DNA of 64,000 bases. Source: an uncultured Bacteroidia bacterium. Lineage in GTDB: Bacteria > Bacteroidota > Bacteroidia > Bacteroidales > UBA932. Position numbers and translations under genes: made by a program. Below the pieces are notes generated by a model that worked only from the letters and a program-made list of their open reading frames with translations, was not told where the DNA came from and searched no databases. Below, piece after piece: positions 1 to 9,075 of this stretch (positions within the stretch are counted from its first letter, which is position 1; every line of letters starts with the position of its first letter). The stretch lies in assembly GCA_902788095.1 (NCBI GenBank), contig CADAIT010000004.1:1-64000 (forward strand), written 5' to 3'.

Positions 1-3
1 ATT

Positions 4-78
4 TGGTAGTGGGTAGGAGAATCGAACTCCTATTGCGGGAATGAAAATCCCGAGTACTAACCGTTATACGAACCCACC
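4..78 (-). tRNA. tRNA-Glu (anticodon TTC)
   Basis: Read on the minus strand this folds as a complete cloverleaf. The acceptor is GGTGGGT paired with ACCCACT, the anticodon stem CGGGA/TCCCG encloses a loop with TTC, and the T arm is AGGAG/CTCCT around TTCGATT. The discriminator base is A and the CCA end is encoded (positions 6-4). A TAnnTTTG promoter element lies 14 bases upstream. Confidence 0.96.
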
Positions 79-91
79 AAACTTGGGACTG

Positions 92-99
92 CAAAGGTA
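92..99 (-). promoter_or_regulatory. -7 promoter element of tRNA-Glu
   Basis: TACCTTTG on the minus strand matches the Bacteroidetes -7 consensus TAnnTTTG. It is followed by CAGTCCC and then the tRNA. The tRNA-His promoter in this window has the same downstream CAGTCCC. Confidence 0.7.
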
Positions 100-116
100 A
101 GAAAAATTTTTTACCC

Positions 117-132
117 TCCAAAATTATTTGGA
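117..132 (-). terminator. possible weak terminator after the M6 protease gene
   Basis: TCCAAA and TTTGGA form a 6-bp stem with a 4-base loop, 29 bases past the stop codon of the M6 protease gene. On the minus strand an A-run and then a T-run follow after GGG. The stem is short and the T-run is not adjacent, so this is only a candidate. Confidence 0.3.
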
Positions 133-160
133 ATCTTTTTGCGTCCCGATATCAGTTTTT

Positions 161-1957
161 TCACTTGACCGTGATTTCCAGCGTGACCCAATCCTTGCGT
201 CCGCTCTGTTCAGTCACTTCGGCCTCAATGACATGCGTTCCGGCCGCGAGGGTGACGGAGGTACCGGATACGGACGTCCCGTCCAGGGTCCACTTCACCT
301 CGCTTGCCACATACGCGTCCGGCAACTGCACTTCCAGCGGGAAACTGTCCCCTGCAGAATAGTTCCCTGCATGGACGATGAGCGGATAATCCAGGCCGGC
401 GCTCACCACACCGCTTACTTTGAAACTGGCCTTGTCGCCGGCATAGGCAATCTCCGACAGGGCGATGTCGGTAAATTCACCGCTCCAGCCCTTGGGGGCA
501 TAGGACGTCACGTTTTTCCCGCCCGGAAACGGCAAGTCGGTGTATTCGTTGTCATAATAATAGGCGCCATAATCGGGATACGCCACCATCCCGTAATTGC
601 AATCATACGGCGAGGCCGACGCCACCACATAGAAGCAGGGGTGCTTGCCGCTCTTGTTGATGGCATTGTATATCTGCCAGTTGGACCAGAGGGCCGATGC
701 CGCAAAGCTGGTAGTCCCGTTCCCGGTATCGACGGACACCTTCCGTGAACTTTTGTCTATGTGGTAAGCGATGAGGCCGTATGCCGGAAGGAACTGGTCC
801 CAGCCTTGGGCACTGCGGCACTCCAGCAGGATGTACTCTCCTTCCGTATCGGTCGGAATCTTGTAGCCCACGTCGTTCTGGACGCTCTCCAGCGTGTAGG
901 TTCCGTTTTTGGGGAACTCCCGGATGGCGCTCTCGTCCAGCCAGCCGATGAGGATGCGCTCTTCCATGTTCAGATACGGCGGAGACCAGCTGTTGTTGTT
1001 ATAGGAACCGGCGTCCATGAGAGAATACTCCAGGAGCGTGCGTGCCTGCCCGCCGGTGTCCATGTCCACATCATAAAAGTCGGGAAGGCCCATGGCGTGG
1101 CCGAACTCGTGGCAGATGGTGCCGATACCGTCCATCTCCCCGGCACCGTTGAGCTCGGAGCCGCAGGCATAGCGGTCGATGCGCTTGCCGTCCAGTTTAA
1201 GGTCGATGCCGCCGCCGGAGTACAGATACCACTGATGCGGCCAGATGGCATCTTCGTCGTCACTGTCCGCTTCGGCATAACCGGAATAAACCATGTACAC
1301 CAAATCCACCTCGCCGTCTCCGTCCAAATCATAATCGGAGAAGTCGGCGATGTCGTCCAGAAGCTGGCAGGCGTCACGGACGGCCAATTCCGGATGTTTG
1401 TCACTGCCCTGGCTGTCGTTGCCGCCATAATAAGCCTTTTTCTGCGGCAGCTTCACCGGGCCGAAAACATCAAAAACGGGTTCAAAGGCACCGTGGGAAT
1501 TCTCATAGTAGTAGTCACGGGCGCTGCCGGTGGCTTCGTGCTCGGAATACCCCGTCTGGTTGAGCATATTGGAAACGGCCTCGCGGGGATTGGCGATGGT
1601 GAAAGCCTGGTCGCTGAATTCCGTCAGCACAACCAGGAAATGCTTCTTCCCCATGGCAACGGGGGCCTTTGACGGGGCCGATGCCAACTGCATGCGGGCC
1701 TTGCGGCGGATGGAAGCCGCCCGGGCAGCCATCACCGGAGAAGTCCCTTCCACTACACGATAAAAGCCGTCGGCATCTTTCTGCACCACCTGTCCGGACT
1801 GATTGGTGGTCCAATGCGCCCACTCGTCACCGTGCCGCTGAATGAGGATGGTGGTACCGTCCGGCTGCGTATATCGGATAAAACCGGGCCTGGCCGGTTT
1901 GGCGAGCAGCACCACGCTGCAGGCCAGCAGGATCAGGATTGACAATATCTTTTTCAT
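161..1957 (-). CDS. secreted M6 family metalloprotease
   Basis: A 598-residue exported protease. Residues 1-19 are a signal peptide. The zinc site is H273-E-F-G-H277 followed by GLPDFYD, the HExxHxxGxxD pattern of immune-inhibitor-A-like M6 peptidases (metzincin type); D283 is the probable third ligand. An acidic loop at 198-208 (DYDLDGDGEVD) resembles a calcium site. The last 80 or so residues look like a beta-sandwich (PKD/Ig-like) domain. It is the last gene of the run that starts at 8562, 6 bases after the BACON lipoprotein gene, so the two are probably made together. The substrate is unknown; degradation of host or dietary protein is the family-based guess. Confidence 0.88.
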   Translation of the reverse strand: MKKILSILILLACSVVLLAKPARPGFIRYTQPDGTTILIQRHGDEWAHWTTNQSGQVVQKDADGFYRVVEGTSPVMAARAASIRRKARMQLASAPSKAPVAMGKKHFLVVLTEFSDQAFTIANPREAVSNMLNQTGYSEHEATGSARDYYYENSHGAFEPVFDVFGPVKLPQKKAYYGGNDSQGSDKHPELAVRDACQLLDDIADFSDYDLDGDGEVDLVYMVYSGYAEADSDDEDAIWPHQWYLYSGGGIDLKLDGKRIDRYACGSELNGAGEMDGIGTICHEFGHAMGLPDFYDVDMDTGGQARTLLEYSLMDAGSYNNNSWSPPYLNMEERILIGWLDESAIREFPKNGTYTLESVQNDVGYKIPTDTEGEYILLECRSAQGWDQFLPAYGLIAYHIDKSSRKVSVDTGNGTTSFAASALWSNWQIYNAINKSGKHPCFYVVASASPYDCNYGMVAYPDYGAYYYDNEYTDLPFPGGKNVTSYAPKGWSGEFTDIALSEIAYAGDKASFKVSGVVSAGLDYPLIVHAGNYSAGDSFPLEVQLPDAYVASEVKWTLDGTSVSGTSVTLAAGTHVIEAEVTEQSGRKDWVTLEITVK

Positions 1958-1963
1958 AGTCAG

Positions 1964-4195
1964 TTACTTTCTAATAATTACACCACGTCCCCTGGCATCT
2001 CCTACCCAGAGCTTTCCGCCCTCCTCCTTGAGCACCTCCATGCTGTATTCCTTGTCCAGCACCAGGGTTTTGTCCTTTTTCCATTCCACGGAAACAGTCA
2101 CGGGGTCGCCGATGCCGAGGCCGGTGGTAAAACCGCTCAGTCTCACCTGCTCCTTGGCCTGGGGCTCCATCAGCACAAACTGCAGGGCGTCACCGTCGTA
2201 GGAACGCACGTACTGGTCTGTTCCGGCGGCATACAGACGCTGCCGGCTGCCCAGATACAGGCCAAGCTCACTGTACTGCGTCACGGGAACCGCCGGCGTG
2301 GAAGCCCTGCGGAAGATAAGCACTTCCTTGGTGTTGTTCCCCGTACCGGCATAACAACTGAAACGCTCGTTTCCGCTCTGGGAATTGTACAGAAGCATCG
2401 TGCGCGAACCGGCGGAGGCCACGACACTTGCCAGGCCTGCCTCCGTAACGGAAATGGTCCAGGTGGCGTAGTCCGTGACGGCGTCAACGGTCAGCAGCTG
2501 GTTTTTTGTGCCTGTCGGCGCCGACAGATAACCGTCGGAAGTCCGTAAATTCCATGCGCCTTCCGCACCTTCCAAGGTGACGACGACCACATCGTCGCCC
2601 GGTTCGGAGATGGTGTCGTCCTCCACGGTTACGGAAACGCGGCTCCGATAATTGCTGTTCTGGGCACCCATCGCATAATTCTTGGCCTGGTTCACCAGGA
2701 TGAGTTCGTCCCCTTCCTGCAGTTCGGAGGCATCGGTCAGCAGCACGAAGTCTCCGGAAACGGGCGTGGGAGGCACTACGGGAGCGGCGGCGTCCTGGGT
2801 AACGCTCACCACCTGCTTGAGCTCCCCGCTGGAGAAGGTAAGCTTGCCCTCGCGGGCTTCCGTACTTGCATTGGCCGACACCGTTACAACATACGGCTTT
2901 TCTTCCAGGCCCTTGGTGGCGGGAACCACGGTAATCCAGGCCACGTCCGATGCAGCGTCAACGGCCACGTTGGCCTTGACCACGAACGGAACCTCGCCGC
3001 CGTCGGCCCCGACGCTTATCGTATTGTCGGTAAGGACAATGGCGTCTTTCTGCGCCTGCATCACCGTGAGGGTGTAATTCTTCTCCCCTGCCTTGAAGGT
3101 TACGACGGCAAGGCGGGAATCATACGTATCATTGGCCGATACCAGCAGCCGTCCGTCGCTCAGGGTGAGCCAATCGGCGGAAAAAACCACCTCCGAGGCA
3201 CCTGCGGGCAGGTCGATGCTGCCGGCAGCGGCATCCACCATCTCCTGCAGCACCACGGGGTCGTCCTGTGCCGGCTCCCCGCTCTCCTCCACCGTCACAT
3301 GCAGCACCTTGACGTAGCTGCTGCCGTCGCTGCCGCCGGCAATCAGAAGCACCTTGGCCGATTTTCCCGTTGCCGGAACGCTGATGCTCACGATTCCTTT
3401 ATGGTCCTTGGGCTTGGAGATGGTTACCGTCCAATCCTCCGGCTCATAGGAATCCAGCGTGTAGGTAACGCCGGCCGGCGCCTTTACTTCGTAGGCGGCA
3501 CTTTTCGACTGACCGGCCTTCATGTTTGCAAAGGCAGTATCGTCCACCAATATCTGCAGTTTCACGGGAACGGAAGCCTTGGGAAGTTCCAGCACGGTAC
3601 CGTCGGAAAGGGTTATTTTCACGACAGCGTCGTCGGAGGCATCCACGGAAGCAATAGGGCCTGCCACCTCCGTTGCGGCCTCGCCGGCGTAGGTCCAGGC
3701 GCCGTCTCCTACCTTCACGTACCATTTCCCGTCCTCCACCTTGAACTGGGTTGCCGGGGCATCCTTGCCATCCTTGCCGTCTTCGCCGTCCGTCCCGTTG
3801 GCCCGGACTTTTTCGCCGCCGACGAGCAGCCACGCTCCGTTCAAGGTCCAGTAGAAGTTGCCGTCGGTATCCTTCTTCACACTGACGGAAGGACTGACGC
3901 CATCTTTTCCGGCTTCACCGTCCTTTCCCTTCAGGATGGTCTTCTCCTGTACATTTCCGGCCTTGTCAACGAGCACCAGCTTGAAACCGGAGCCGTCGGC
4001 AAGTTCCGTGGCGCTCTGGACGAAGTACTTGCCGTCCAGCAACTGCTGAATCAGGCTCACCTGGCTGTTGAGCTCCTTCACCTGGTCTTCCACTTTGGAA
4101 AGACGCGATTCCACATCGCTTAAACGTGTTTCCAGCTCCTGGGTACAAGCCAACAGCACGACAGAAAGGGCTGCCAGGCACAAAAGTTTTTTCAT
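1964..4195 (-). CDS. surface lipoprotein with coiled coil, DUF4988-like and BACON domains
   Basis: A 743-residue lipoprotein. I start it at 4195 because that gives a clean signal peptide with lipobox LLAC (Cys17); an upstream in-frame ATG at 4228 would overlap the preceding gene. A heptad coiled coil (about 20-53) is followed by collagen-like Gly-Lys-Asp-Gly stretches and the DUF4988-type region. Two BACON-like beta-sandwich modules occupy roughly 300-480. A further all-beta module (about 490-640) resembles a C-terminal domain common in Bacteroides secreted proteins. BACON domains are thought to bind carbohydrate or mucin, so adhesion or substrate presentation for the downstream M6 protease is plausible. 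Its true ligand cannot be read from sequence. Confidence 0.8.
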   Translation of the reverse strand: MKKLLCLAALSVVLLACTQELETRLSDVESRLSKVEDQVKELNSQVSLIQQLLDGKYFVQSATELADGSGFKLVLVDKAGNVQEKTILKGKDGEAGKDGVSPSVSVKKDTDGNFYWTLNGAWLLVGGEKVRANGTDGEDGKDGKDAPATQFKVEDGKWYVKVGDGAWTYAGEAATEVAGPIASVDASDDAVVKITLSDGTVLELPKASVPVKLQILVDDTAFANMKAGQSKSAAYEVKAPAGVTYTLDSYEPEDWTVTISKPKDHKGIVSISVPATGKSAKVLLIAGGSDGSSYVKVLHVTVEESGEPAQDDPVVLQEMVDAAAGSIDLPAGASEVVFSADWLTLSDGRLLVSANDTYDSRLAVVTFKAGEKNYTLTVMQAQKDAIVLTDNTISVGADGGEVPFVVKANVAVDAASDVAWITVVPATKGLEEKPYVVTVSANASTEAREGKLTFSSGELKQVVSVTQDAAAPVVPPTPVSGDFVLLTDASELQEGDELILVNQAKNYAMGAQNSNYRSRVSVTVEDDTISEPGDDVVVVTLEGAEGAWNLRTSDGYLSAPTGTKNQLLTVDAVTDYATWTISVTEAGLASVVASAGSRTMLLYNSQSGNERFSCYAGTGNNTKEVLIFRRASTPAVPVTQYSELGLYLGSRQRLYAAGTDQYVRSYDGDALQFVLMEPQAKEQVRLSGFTTGLGIGDPVTVSVEWKKDKTLVLDKEYSMEVLKEEGGKLWVGDARGRGVIIRK

Positions 4196-4209
4196 AGTTT
4201 TATCTAGAT

Positions 4210-5208
4210 TTATTCTTTGTTTTTCCACTCGAAGGAGTATAACAGGGATTCCACCTGGCGCAGGTACTGCCGCTTGTCATAGCGCGGAGCGAACACAAAC
4301 GCTTCCAGCACAATGACATCCTTCCCGTCCGGACTATAGAAGGAGTGCGACACGAAAGGACCGCCCATGAAGTCTCCGTGCACTTCCCAAAAACCGCGGG
4401 TTTCCATGAAATTGCGGCCCCGGTAGCGCAGCGAACGCGTTGTGGGTTCCTGTGCCGTGGAGGTGGTCATGTAGGAGCCCTCGAACATGCCCGGGACGTT
4501 GGCCTTCATGACCTCGTTGCGCTTCTGAATTATGTTTTCCAGGGCGAAAACGTTCTCTCCCGCCGGATATTTGTAGGCCATCACATACTGCTGGACATAC
4601 TGCTTCTCGTCGGCTATCCACACGAAGTCGTCCGTCACCATGCGGCAGCGGTAGCCCGACGGAAAGTGGATGATGCCGCCGGTCACCTTTTCCATAGGCG
4701 GCTGCAAGGCCCGTTCCTCGTACAATTTGGCATTGGCGATGACACGGTCGCGTTCCGACTGCTCGAAGAATTCCGCCGGTTTTGCGCCGGCCTCCTTGAA
4801 CAGTTCCAGGGCCTGTTCGGCATCGGCCGCATTGAGCTGTATGACGGTCTGGGGCTGCGCCCAGACATTGTTTTTATACACCACGCCGTTGGAGGCATTC
4901 TGCGGATTGATGTTTACCAGAAACAGGTTGCGGTGCATCTTGAACATATTGTTGAAGCTGCCCGGCGGCACGTTGGAAACGGCAAAAAGCGGCTCCCGCT
5001 GAGCCAGGTACGGGGTATCCATGGCCAGCGCCTCACGGATGGCCACGCCCAGGTTGCCTTCCCACTGCTCGCGCTCAATCACCACCAGCACTTCGCCGGC
5101 TTTTCCGCTCACATTGGGGAGCAAGGTTTTTTTACTGCCATTTTTACAGGACACCAACGCCAGCAGGCAGAGGGCCAGGGCCAGGATGCGGGGAAAACGG
5201 TGTTTCAT
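4210..5208 (-). CDS. DUF4837 family lipoprotein
   Basis: A 332-residue protein with signal peptide and lipobox ALVSC (Cys21). The rest matches the Bacteroidetes DUF4837 family: an N-terminal GKAGEVLVVIE strand, a repeated two-lobed alpha/beta body, and a C-terminal segment ending in a helix rich in Arg and Tyr. The function of the family is unknown. It begins 4 bases after rseP and is followed by 14 bases before the BACON lipoprotein gene, so it is co-transcribed with rseP. This neighbour relationship suggests an envelope role. Confidence 0.85.
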   Translation of the reverse strand: MKHRFPRILALALCLLALVSCKNGSKKTLLPNVSGKAGEVLVVIEREQWEGNLGVAIREALAMDTPYLAQREPLFAVSNVPPGSFNNMFKMHRNLFLVNINPQNASNGVVYKNNVWAQPQTVIQLNAADAEQALELFKEAGAKPAEFFEQSERDRVIANAKLYEERALQPPMEKVTGGIIHFPSGYRCRMVTDDFVWIADEKQYVQQYVMAYKYPAGENVFALENIIQKRNEVMKANVPGMFEGSYMTTSTAQEPTTRSLRYRGRNFMETRGFWEVHGDFMGGPFVSHSFYSPDGKDVIVLEAFVFAPRYDKRQYLRQVESLLYSFEWKNKE

Positions 5209-5212
5209 ATCG

Positions 5213-6550
5213 TTAACGGATTAATCGTGAAATATCATTGCCGAAGGCCAGGAACATAAGCAGCAGCAAAAGGGCCATGCCGATGAGCTGCGCCACGGTA
5301 AGGAAGCGGTCGCTGGGTTTGCGGCCGGTGAGCATTTCGTACAGGCAGAACACAATGTGACCGCCGTCCAGGCCGGGTATTGGCAGCAGGTTCATGACGC
5401 CCAGCATGATGGAAAGCATGGCCAGGATATAGAGGAACTGGTGCCAATCCCACGCCGAAGGAAATATCTGGCCGATGGCGACAAAGCTGCCCACGGACTT
5501 GTAGGCGCCCGTAGAAGGAGTGGCCACCAGGCGGAGATCCTGCAGATAGCCGCTCACCGAATTCCAGGCCAGGGCGCAGCCGGCCGGAACCGATTCCAGC
5601 ACGGAGTAGGTCCGGTGCTGCAGGGAGGGATTCCGGAAGAGCACGCCCAGCATGCCCAGGCTGTCCGACTGCAGCGTGATGGCCAGGGTATCTTCGCCGC
5701 GGAGCACCGCAGCCGGAAGACGCTCGCCGGGACGTGCCTGGAGCACTTTCCGGGCATCCTGCAGATAAGGCGTATCCACCCCGTCCAAACCGACAATCCG
5801 GTCGCCGGCCTGCAGTTCAGACGCGTAGTTGGGCGACGAGGGCATAATGCTGTCCACCACGAACGGCAGCGCAATGTCGAAGAGCCCGGGGGTGTTCACA
5901 ACCGCCCCCATCAGCGACTGGTCCATGTAGAGCGTCAGGGTGTCCGTGCCGCGAAGAACCGTCACTTTCTCCACCTGCCGGCGGGCCAAATCGGCCTGCA
6001 GGGACAGGAAATCTTCCGGTTTGTAATTATCCATGAGGAGAATACGGTCGCCGGTGCGGAATCCCAGCTCCTCTCCCAGCTCATTCACGTAAACGGGGCA
6101 GTCGTTGGGCATGTAATTGTCGCCCCAAACGGCCAGAATGGTGATGAAGAGCAAAATGGCGAGGATGAAATTGTTCACTACGCCGCCGCTCATCACCAGC
6201 AGGCGCTGCCAGGCGGGTTTGGTACGGAACTCCCAGGGCTGGGGAGGCTGTTTGAGCGCCTCGGTGTCCATGGATTCGTCTATCATGCCGGCAATCTTGC
6301 AATAGCCGCCCAGGGGCAGCCAGCCGATGCCGTATTCCGTCTCCCAGCGTTCCGACGCAGGTATCAGCTTCCGGAACCAGCCCATGCGGGTGGAGAACAG
6401 CTTGACGCCTCCGATGTCGAAGAAGAGGAAGAATTTATCTACCCGTATCTTGAAGATCCGCGCCCACAGGAAATGGCCGGCCTCATGGATAAGGATGAGG
6501 GAGGACAAGGCCAGGATAACCTGTAATGTTTTGAGCAGTACAGGACTCAT
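5213..6550 (-). CDS. rseP: RseP site-2 intramembrane metalloprotease
   Basis: A 445-residue M50 protease that cuts transmembrane segments of membrane-bound regulators in the inner membrane. The first helix carries H22-E-A-G-H26, and the second zinc motif LDGGH is at 394-398 in the last part. A PDZ region sits between them. Hydrophobic segments at the N terminus, near 120-145, and the last 100 residues fit the usual four-helix topology. Length agrees with the family. Its ATG overlaps the dxr stop by four bases (ATGA), which indicates coupled translation, as seen for dxr-rseP in other Bacteroidales. Confidence 0.95.
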   Translation of the reverse strand: MSPVLLKTLQVILALSSLILIHEAGHFLWARIFKIRVDKFFLFFDIGGVKLFSTRMGWFRKLIPASERWETEYGIGWLPLGGYCKIAGMIDESMDTEALKQPPQPWEFRTKPAWQRLLVMSGGVVNNFILAILLFITILAVWGDNYMPNDCPVYVNELGEELGFRTGDRILLMDNYKPEDFLSLQADLARRQVEKVTVLRGTDTLTLYMDQSLMGAVVNTPGLFDIALPFVVDSIMPSSPNYASELQAGDRIVGLDGVDTPYLQDARKVLQARPGERLPAAVLRGEDTLAITLQSDSLGMLGVLFRNPSLQHRTYSVLESVPAGCALAWNSVSGYLQDLRLVATPSTGAYKSVGSFVAIGQIFPSAWDWHQFLYILAMLSIMLGVMNLLPIPGLDGGHIVFCLYEMLTGRKPSDRFLTVAQLIGMALLLLLMFLAFGNDISRLIR

Positions 6551-7692
6551 AGGCGTTCCTGGGCTTTGCGGAAGGCTTCCTCGTGGGTGGCAAAAATGGC
6601 CTCCAGGGAGGGTTCTTCCATAAACGGAATATCGGCCAGCACGTTGCCGATAACGGCCGGAATATCGTAAAAGCCGATTTGGTCTTTCAGGTAGGCGGCC
6701 ACGGCGGCTTCATTGGCCGCGTTCATGGCGCAAGGGAGGTTGCCGCCCCGCTCGAGGGCATCGAAGGCCAGTTGCAGGCAAGGGAACTTTTTGCGGTCCG
6801 GCTCAAAGAAAGTCAAATCCTTGAGCGCGCTGAAATCCAGGCGTTTGCCGTCCAGGGGCAGGCGTTCCGGATAGGCCAGGGCAAGGGCGATGGGCAGCCG
6901 CATGTCCGGGCAGCCCAACTGGGCGATGACGGCCCCGTCCTCGAATTCCACCATGGAATGAATCACCGACTCGGGATGCACCACCACATGAATTTTGCCG
7001 GCGGGCACCTGAAACAGCCACCTGGCCTCTATCACCTCGAATCCCTTGTTCATCATGGTGGCGGAGTCGATGGTGATTTTGGCGCCCATGTCCCAGTTGG
7101 GATGCTTGAGCGCCTGCATCTTGGTGGCCGTAGCAATCTGCTCCTGCGGCCAGGTGCGGAACGGACCGCCGGAAGCCGTCAGGTGAATCCGGTACACGGG
7201 ATTTCCCTGTGCGCCCTGCAGGCATTGGAAAATGGCCGAATGTTCCGAATCCACAGGATAAATGCGGGCGCCGCAGCGGGCAGCCTCCCCCATCACCAGC
7301 GAGCCGGCCGCCACCAGGGTTTCCTTGTTGGCGAGGGCCAGGGTTTTTCCGGAACGAATGGCGGAAAGCGTGGGTTTAAGTCCGCTGAAACCCACCATGG
7401 CGGCCACCACCACATCTACCTCAGGCATTTGTACCAGTTCACAGGCGGCGTCAATTCCCAGATGCACCTGCACGCCCGGCAGCGCGGCCTTCACCTGCGC
7501 ATACTTGTCCGGATTGCAGATGACCACATGCGGCACGTGGAATTGCTGGGCCTGCCGTATCAGCAGGTCCGCGTTGTTGTTGGCCGATATCATGTACACC
7601 GAAAAACGGGACGGATGCTGCCGCACCACGTCCAGCGTTTGGGTACCGATGGAACCTGTCGACCCCAGGATGGCTATATTCTTCTTTGTCAT
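6547..7692 (-). CDS. dxr: 1-deoxy-D-xylulose 5-phosphate reductoisomerase
   Basis: A 381-residue cytoplasmic enzyme that makes 2-C-methyl-D-erythritol 4-phosphate with NADPH, the first committed step of the MEP isoprenoid pathway. The NADPH loop GSTGSIG is at 10-16, the metal and substrate residues DSE at 148-150, and the NKGFEVIEA segment at 215-223 holds the third acidic ligand. Length is typical. It lies 27 bases downstream of the M23 peptidase gene and overlaps rseP by four bases. Its product feeds undecaprenyl phosphate, which UppS (in this window) completes. Confidence 0.97.
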   Translation of the reverse strand: MTKKNIAILGSTGSIGTQTLDVVRQHPSRFSVYMISANNNADLLIRQAQQFHVPHVVICNPDKYAQVKAALPGVQVHLGIDAACELVQMPEVDVVVAAMVGFSGLKPTLSAIRSGKTLALANKETLVAAGSLVMGEAARCGARIYPVDSEHSAIFQCLQGAQGNPVYRIHLTASGGPFRTWPQEQIATATKMQALKHPNWDMGAKITIDSATMMNKGFEVIEARWLFQVPAGKIHVVVHPESVIHSMVEFEDGAVIAQLGCPDMRLPIALALAYPERLPLDGKRLDFSALKDLTFFEPDRKKFPCLQLAFDALERGGNLPCAMNAANEAAVAAYLKDQIGFYDIPAVIGNVLADIPFMEEPSLEAIFATHEEAFRKAQERL

Positions 7693-7719
7693 ATTGCGCG
7701 AAGCGAACGTATCTCCTCC

Positions 7720-8562
7720 CTAAAACTTAATATACTGCACAGGATTGAGCGGCGCGCCTTTGTACCATAATTCAAAATGCAGATGGTCTCCCTTGGTAAG
7801 CGAGGTGGAGGAAGCCAGCATGCCCACCGGTGTGCCGGCTTTTACGGCGTCTCCGGTTTTATGCAGCAATTTCTGATTGTTCTTATAAATGGACAGAAGG
7901 TCTGTCCCGTGCTGCAGGATAAGCGTGTAACCGCTGTCCTGATTCCAGTCCGTATATACCACCGTGCCGTCCAGTACGGCCATGACCACGCTGCCGACCG
8001 GCGCCGTAATGTCGAGCCAGGGATGCAGCGTGCGGTCGAAACCCTTGGAAACCACCCCTCTGACCGGCGTAAAGAACGTAAGCGCCTCGATGGGCAGGTT
8101 GCGCCGGGGAGCCGACGACAGGCCGAACTGCTCCTCCTGCACGACATCGGCCCGCAGAAGCGAATCCCGGATGGCCAGGTAGCGGGCGTCGGATACGGCA
8201 CGGGAACCTTTGCGGCCCAGCATCAGCGTATCCAGGCGGATGGGGTCCTCCCCTGCCACCACGCGGCGCAGATTCTCCGTGTACAGCTCCCATTGCAGGA
8301 TGCGGGTCTGCAGGGAATCGATGCGCTGGGCGTTTTGGACGGCCTGCCGCCGCGACTGGGCATTGGGATAACCGGGAATGAAGGTACGGATGGGGGTAAA
8401 AGCGATAAGGCTGTAAACGAGCACCAGCAACACCACGATGAAGGAAACGACGGCAAAAACAAGATGGGGCCGGGAAAAACGGAGACTCCAGAGCCGCTCG
8501 TGTGAAGCGGCATCTGCCAGGGTTAAACGCAGGTTACGGGCCTTCTTATCTGCTTTGTCCAT
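7720..8562 (-). CDS. membrane-anchored M23 peptidase
   Basis: A 280-residue type II membrane protein. The basic N-terminal tail (1-32) is followed by a single membrane helix near 33-54, a short helical region rich in Arg and Gln, and a C-terminal LytM domain. The zinc ligands are present: His and Asp of the HPWLD motif and the HLH of HLHFELW. The expected strand pattern of an active M23 domain (APxGS, DGTVV, GDHLHFE) is intact. It probably cuts peptidoglycan cross-links or activates amidases. It is the first gene of the minus-strand run to dxr and rseP, and diverges from ruvX. Confidence 0.88.
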   Translation of the reverse strand: MDKADKKARNLRLTLADAASHERLWSLRFSRPHLVFAVVSFIVVLLVLVYSLIAFTPIRTFIPGYPNAQSRRQAVQNAQRIDSLQTRILQWELYTENLRRVVAGEDPIRLDTLMLGRKGSRAVSDARYLAIRDSLLRADVVQEEQFGLSSAPRRNLPIEALTFFTPVRGVVSKGFDRTLHPWLDITAPVGSVVMAVLDGTVVYTDWNQDSGYTLILQHGTDLLSIYKNNQKLLHKTGDAVKAGTPVGMLASSTSLTKGDHLHFELWYKGAPLNPVQYIKF

Positions 8563-8571
8563 AAATATTCG

Positions 8572-8579
8572 TATATTTG
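8572..8579 (+). promoter_or_regulatory. -7 promoter element of ruvX
   Basis: TATATTTG fits TAnnTTTG exactly and ends 10 bases before the ruvX ATG, so the leader would be about six bases long. Confidence 0.65.
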
Positions 8580-8589
8580 CACACTGTAA

Positions 8590-9075
8590 ATGGACAGAAT
8601 AGTAGGCATAGATTACGGGAAAAGGAGAACCGGCCTGGCGGTCAGTGATCCCCTTGGCATCTTTGCATCTGCCCTGGATACAGTTGATTCTACAAAGTTA
8701 ATAGATTATCTCAAAAATTACGCCATTCACGAGAGAATACTTCGCTTTGTAGTAGGCTGTCCGGTAAATATGGACGGCAGTCCGTCGGAGGCGTTCAAGG
8801 ACGTGGAAGCCTTTTTGCAGCTGCTGGGAAAAGCTTTTCCGGACATTCCCGTCACCCGTGAGGACGAGCGGTTTACGTCGGTACTCGCCCACCGCGTCAT
8901 GATAGACGGCGGCATGAAGGCGTCCCGGCGGAGGGACAAGCAGGAAGTGGACAAAATATCGGCCGCCATCATCCTGCAAAGTTTCCTGGACCGGGAAAAC
9001 GGCGGAAGCCTGTCCGTGGACCCCTCCCGCGTTCCCGACAGCCTGTCCCTGAACAAGACAAGACGAAAAAAATGA
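8590..9075 (+). CDS. ruvX: RuvX/YqgF putative Holliday junction resolvase, pre-16S rRNA nuclease
   Basis: A 161-residue RNase H-fold protein. The first strand carries the catalytic Asp in GIDYGKRRTGLA (near residue 8), and the conserved ERFTS motif and the late Asp-Lys segment of the family follow. It is about 20 residues longer than the usual 140 because of a polar C-terminal tail. The family processes the 5' end of 16S rRNA. The stop overlaps the def start by four bases (ATGA). Confidence 0.92.
   Translation: MDRIVGIDYGKRRTGLAVSDPLGIFASALDTVDSTKLIDYLKNYAIHERILRFVVGCPVNMDGSPSEAFKDVEAFLQLLGKAFPDIPVTREDERFTSVLAHRVMIDGGMKASRRRDKQEVDKISAAIILQSFLDRENGGSLSVDPSRVPDSLSLNKTRRKK

Noticed and set aside
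128..748. Plus-strand open frames opposite the M6 protease gene
   Set aside because: They have no signal, domain or start context and lie antisense to a gene with an intact zinc site.
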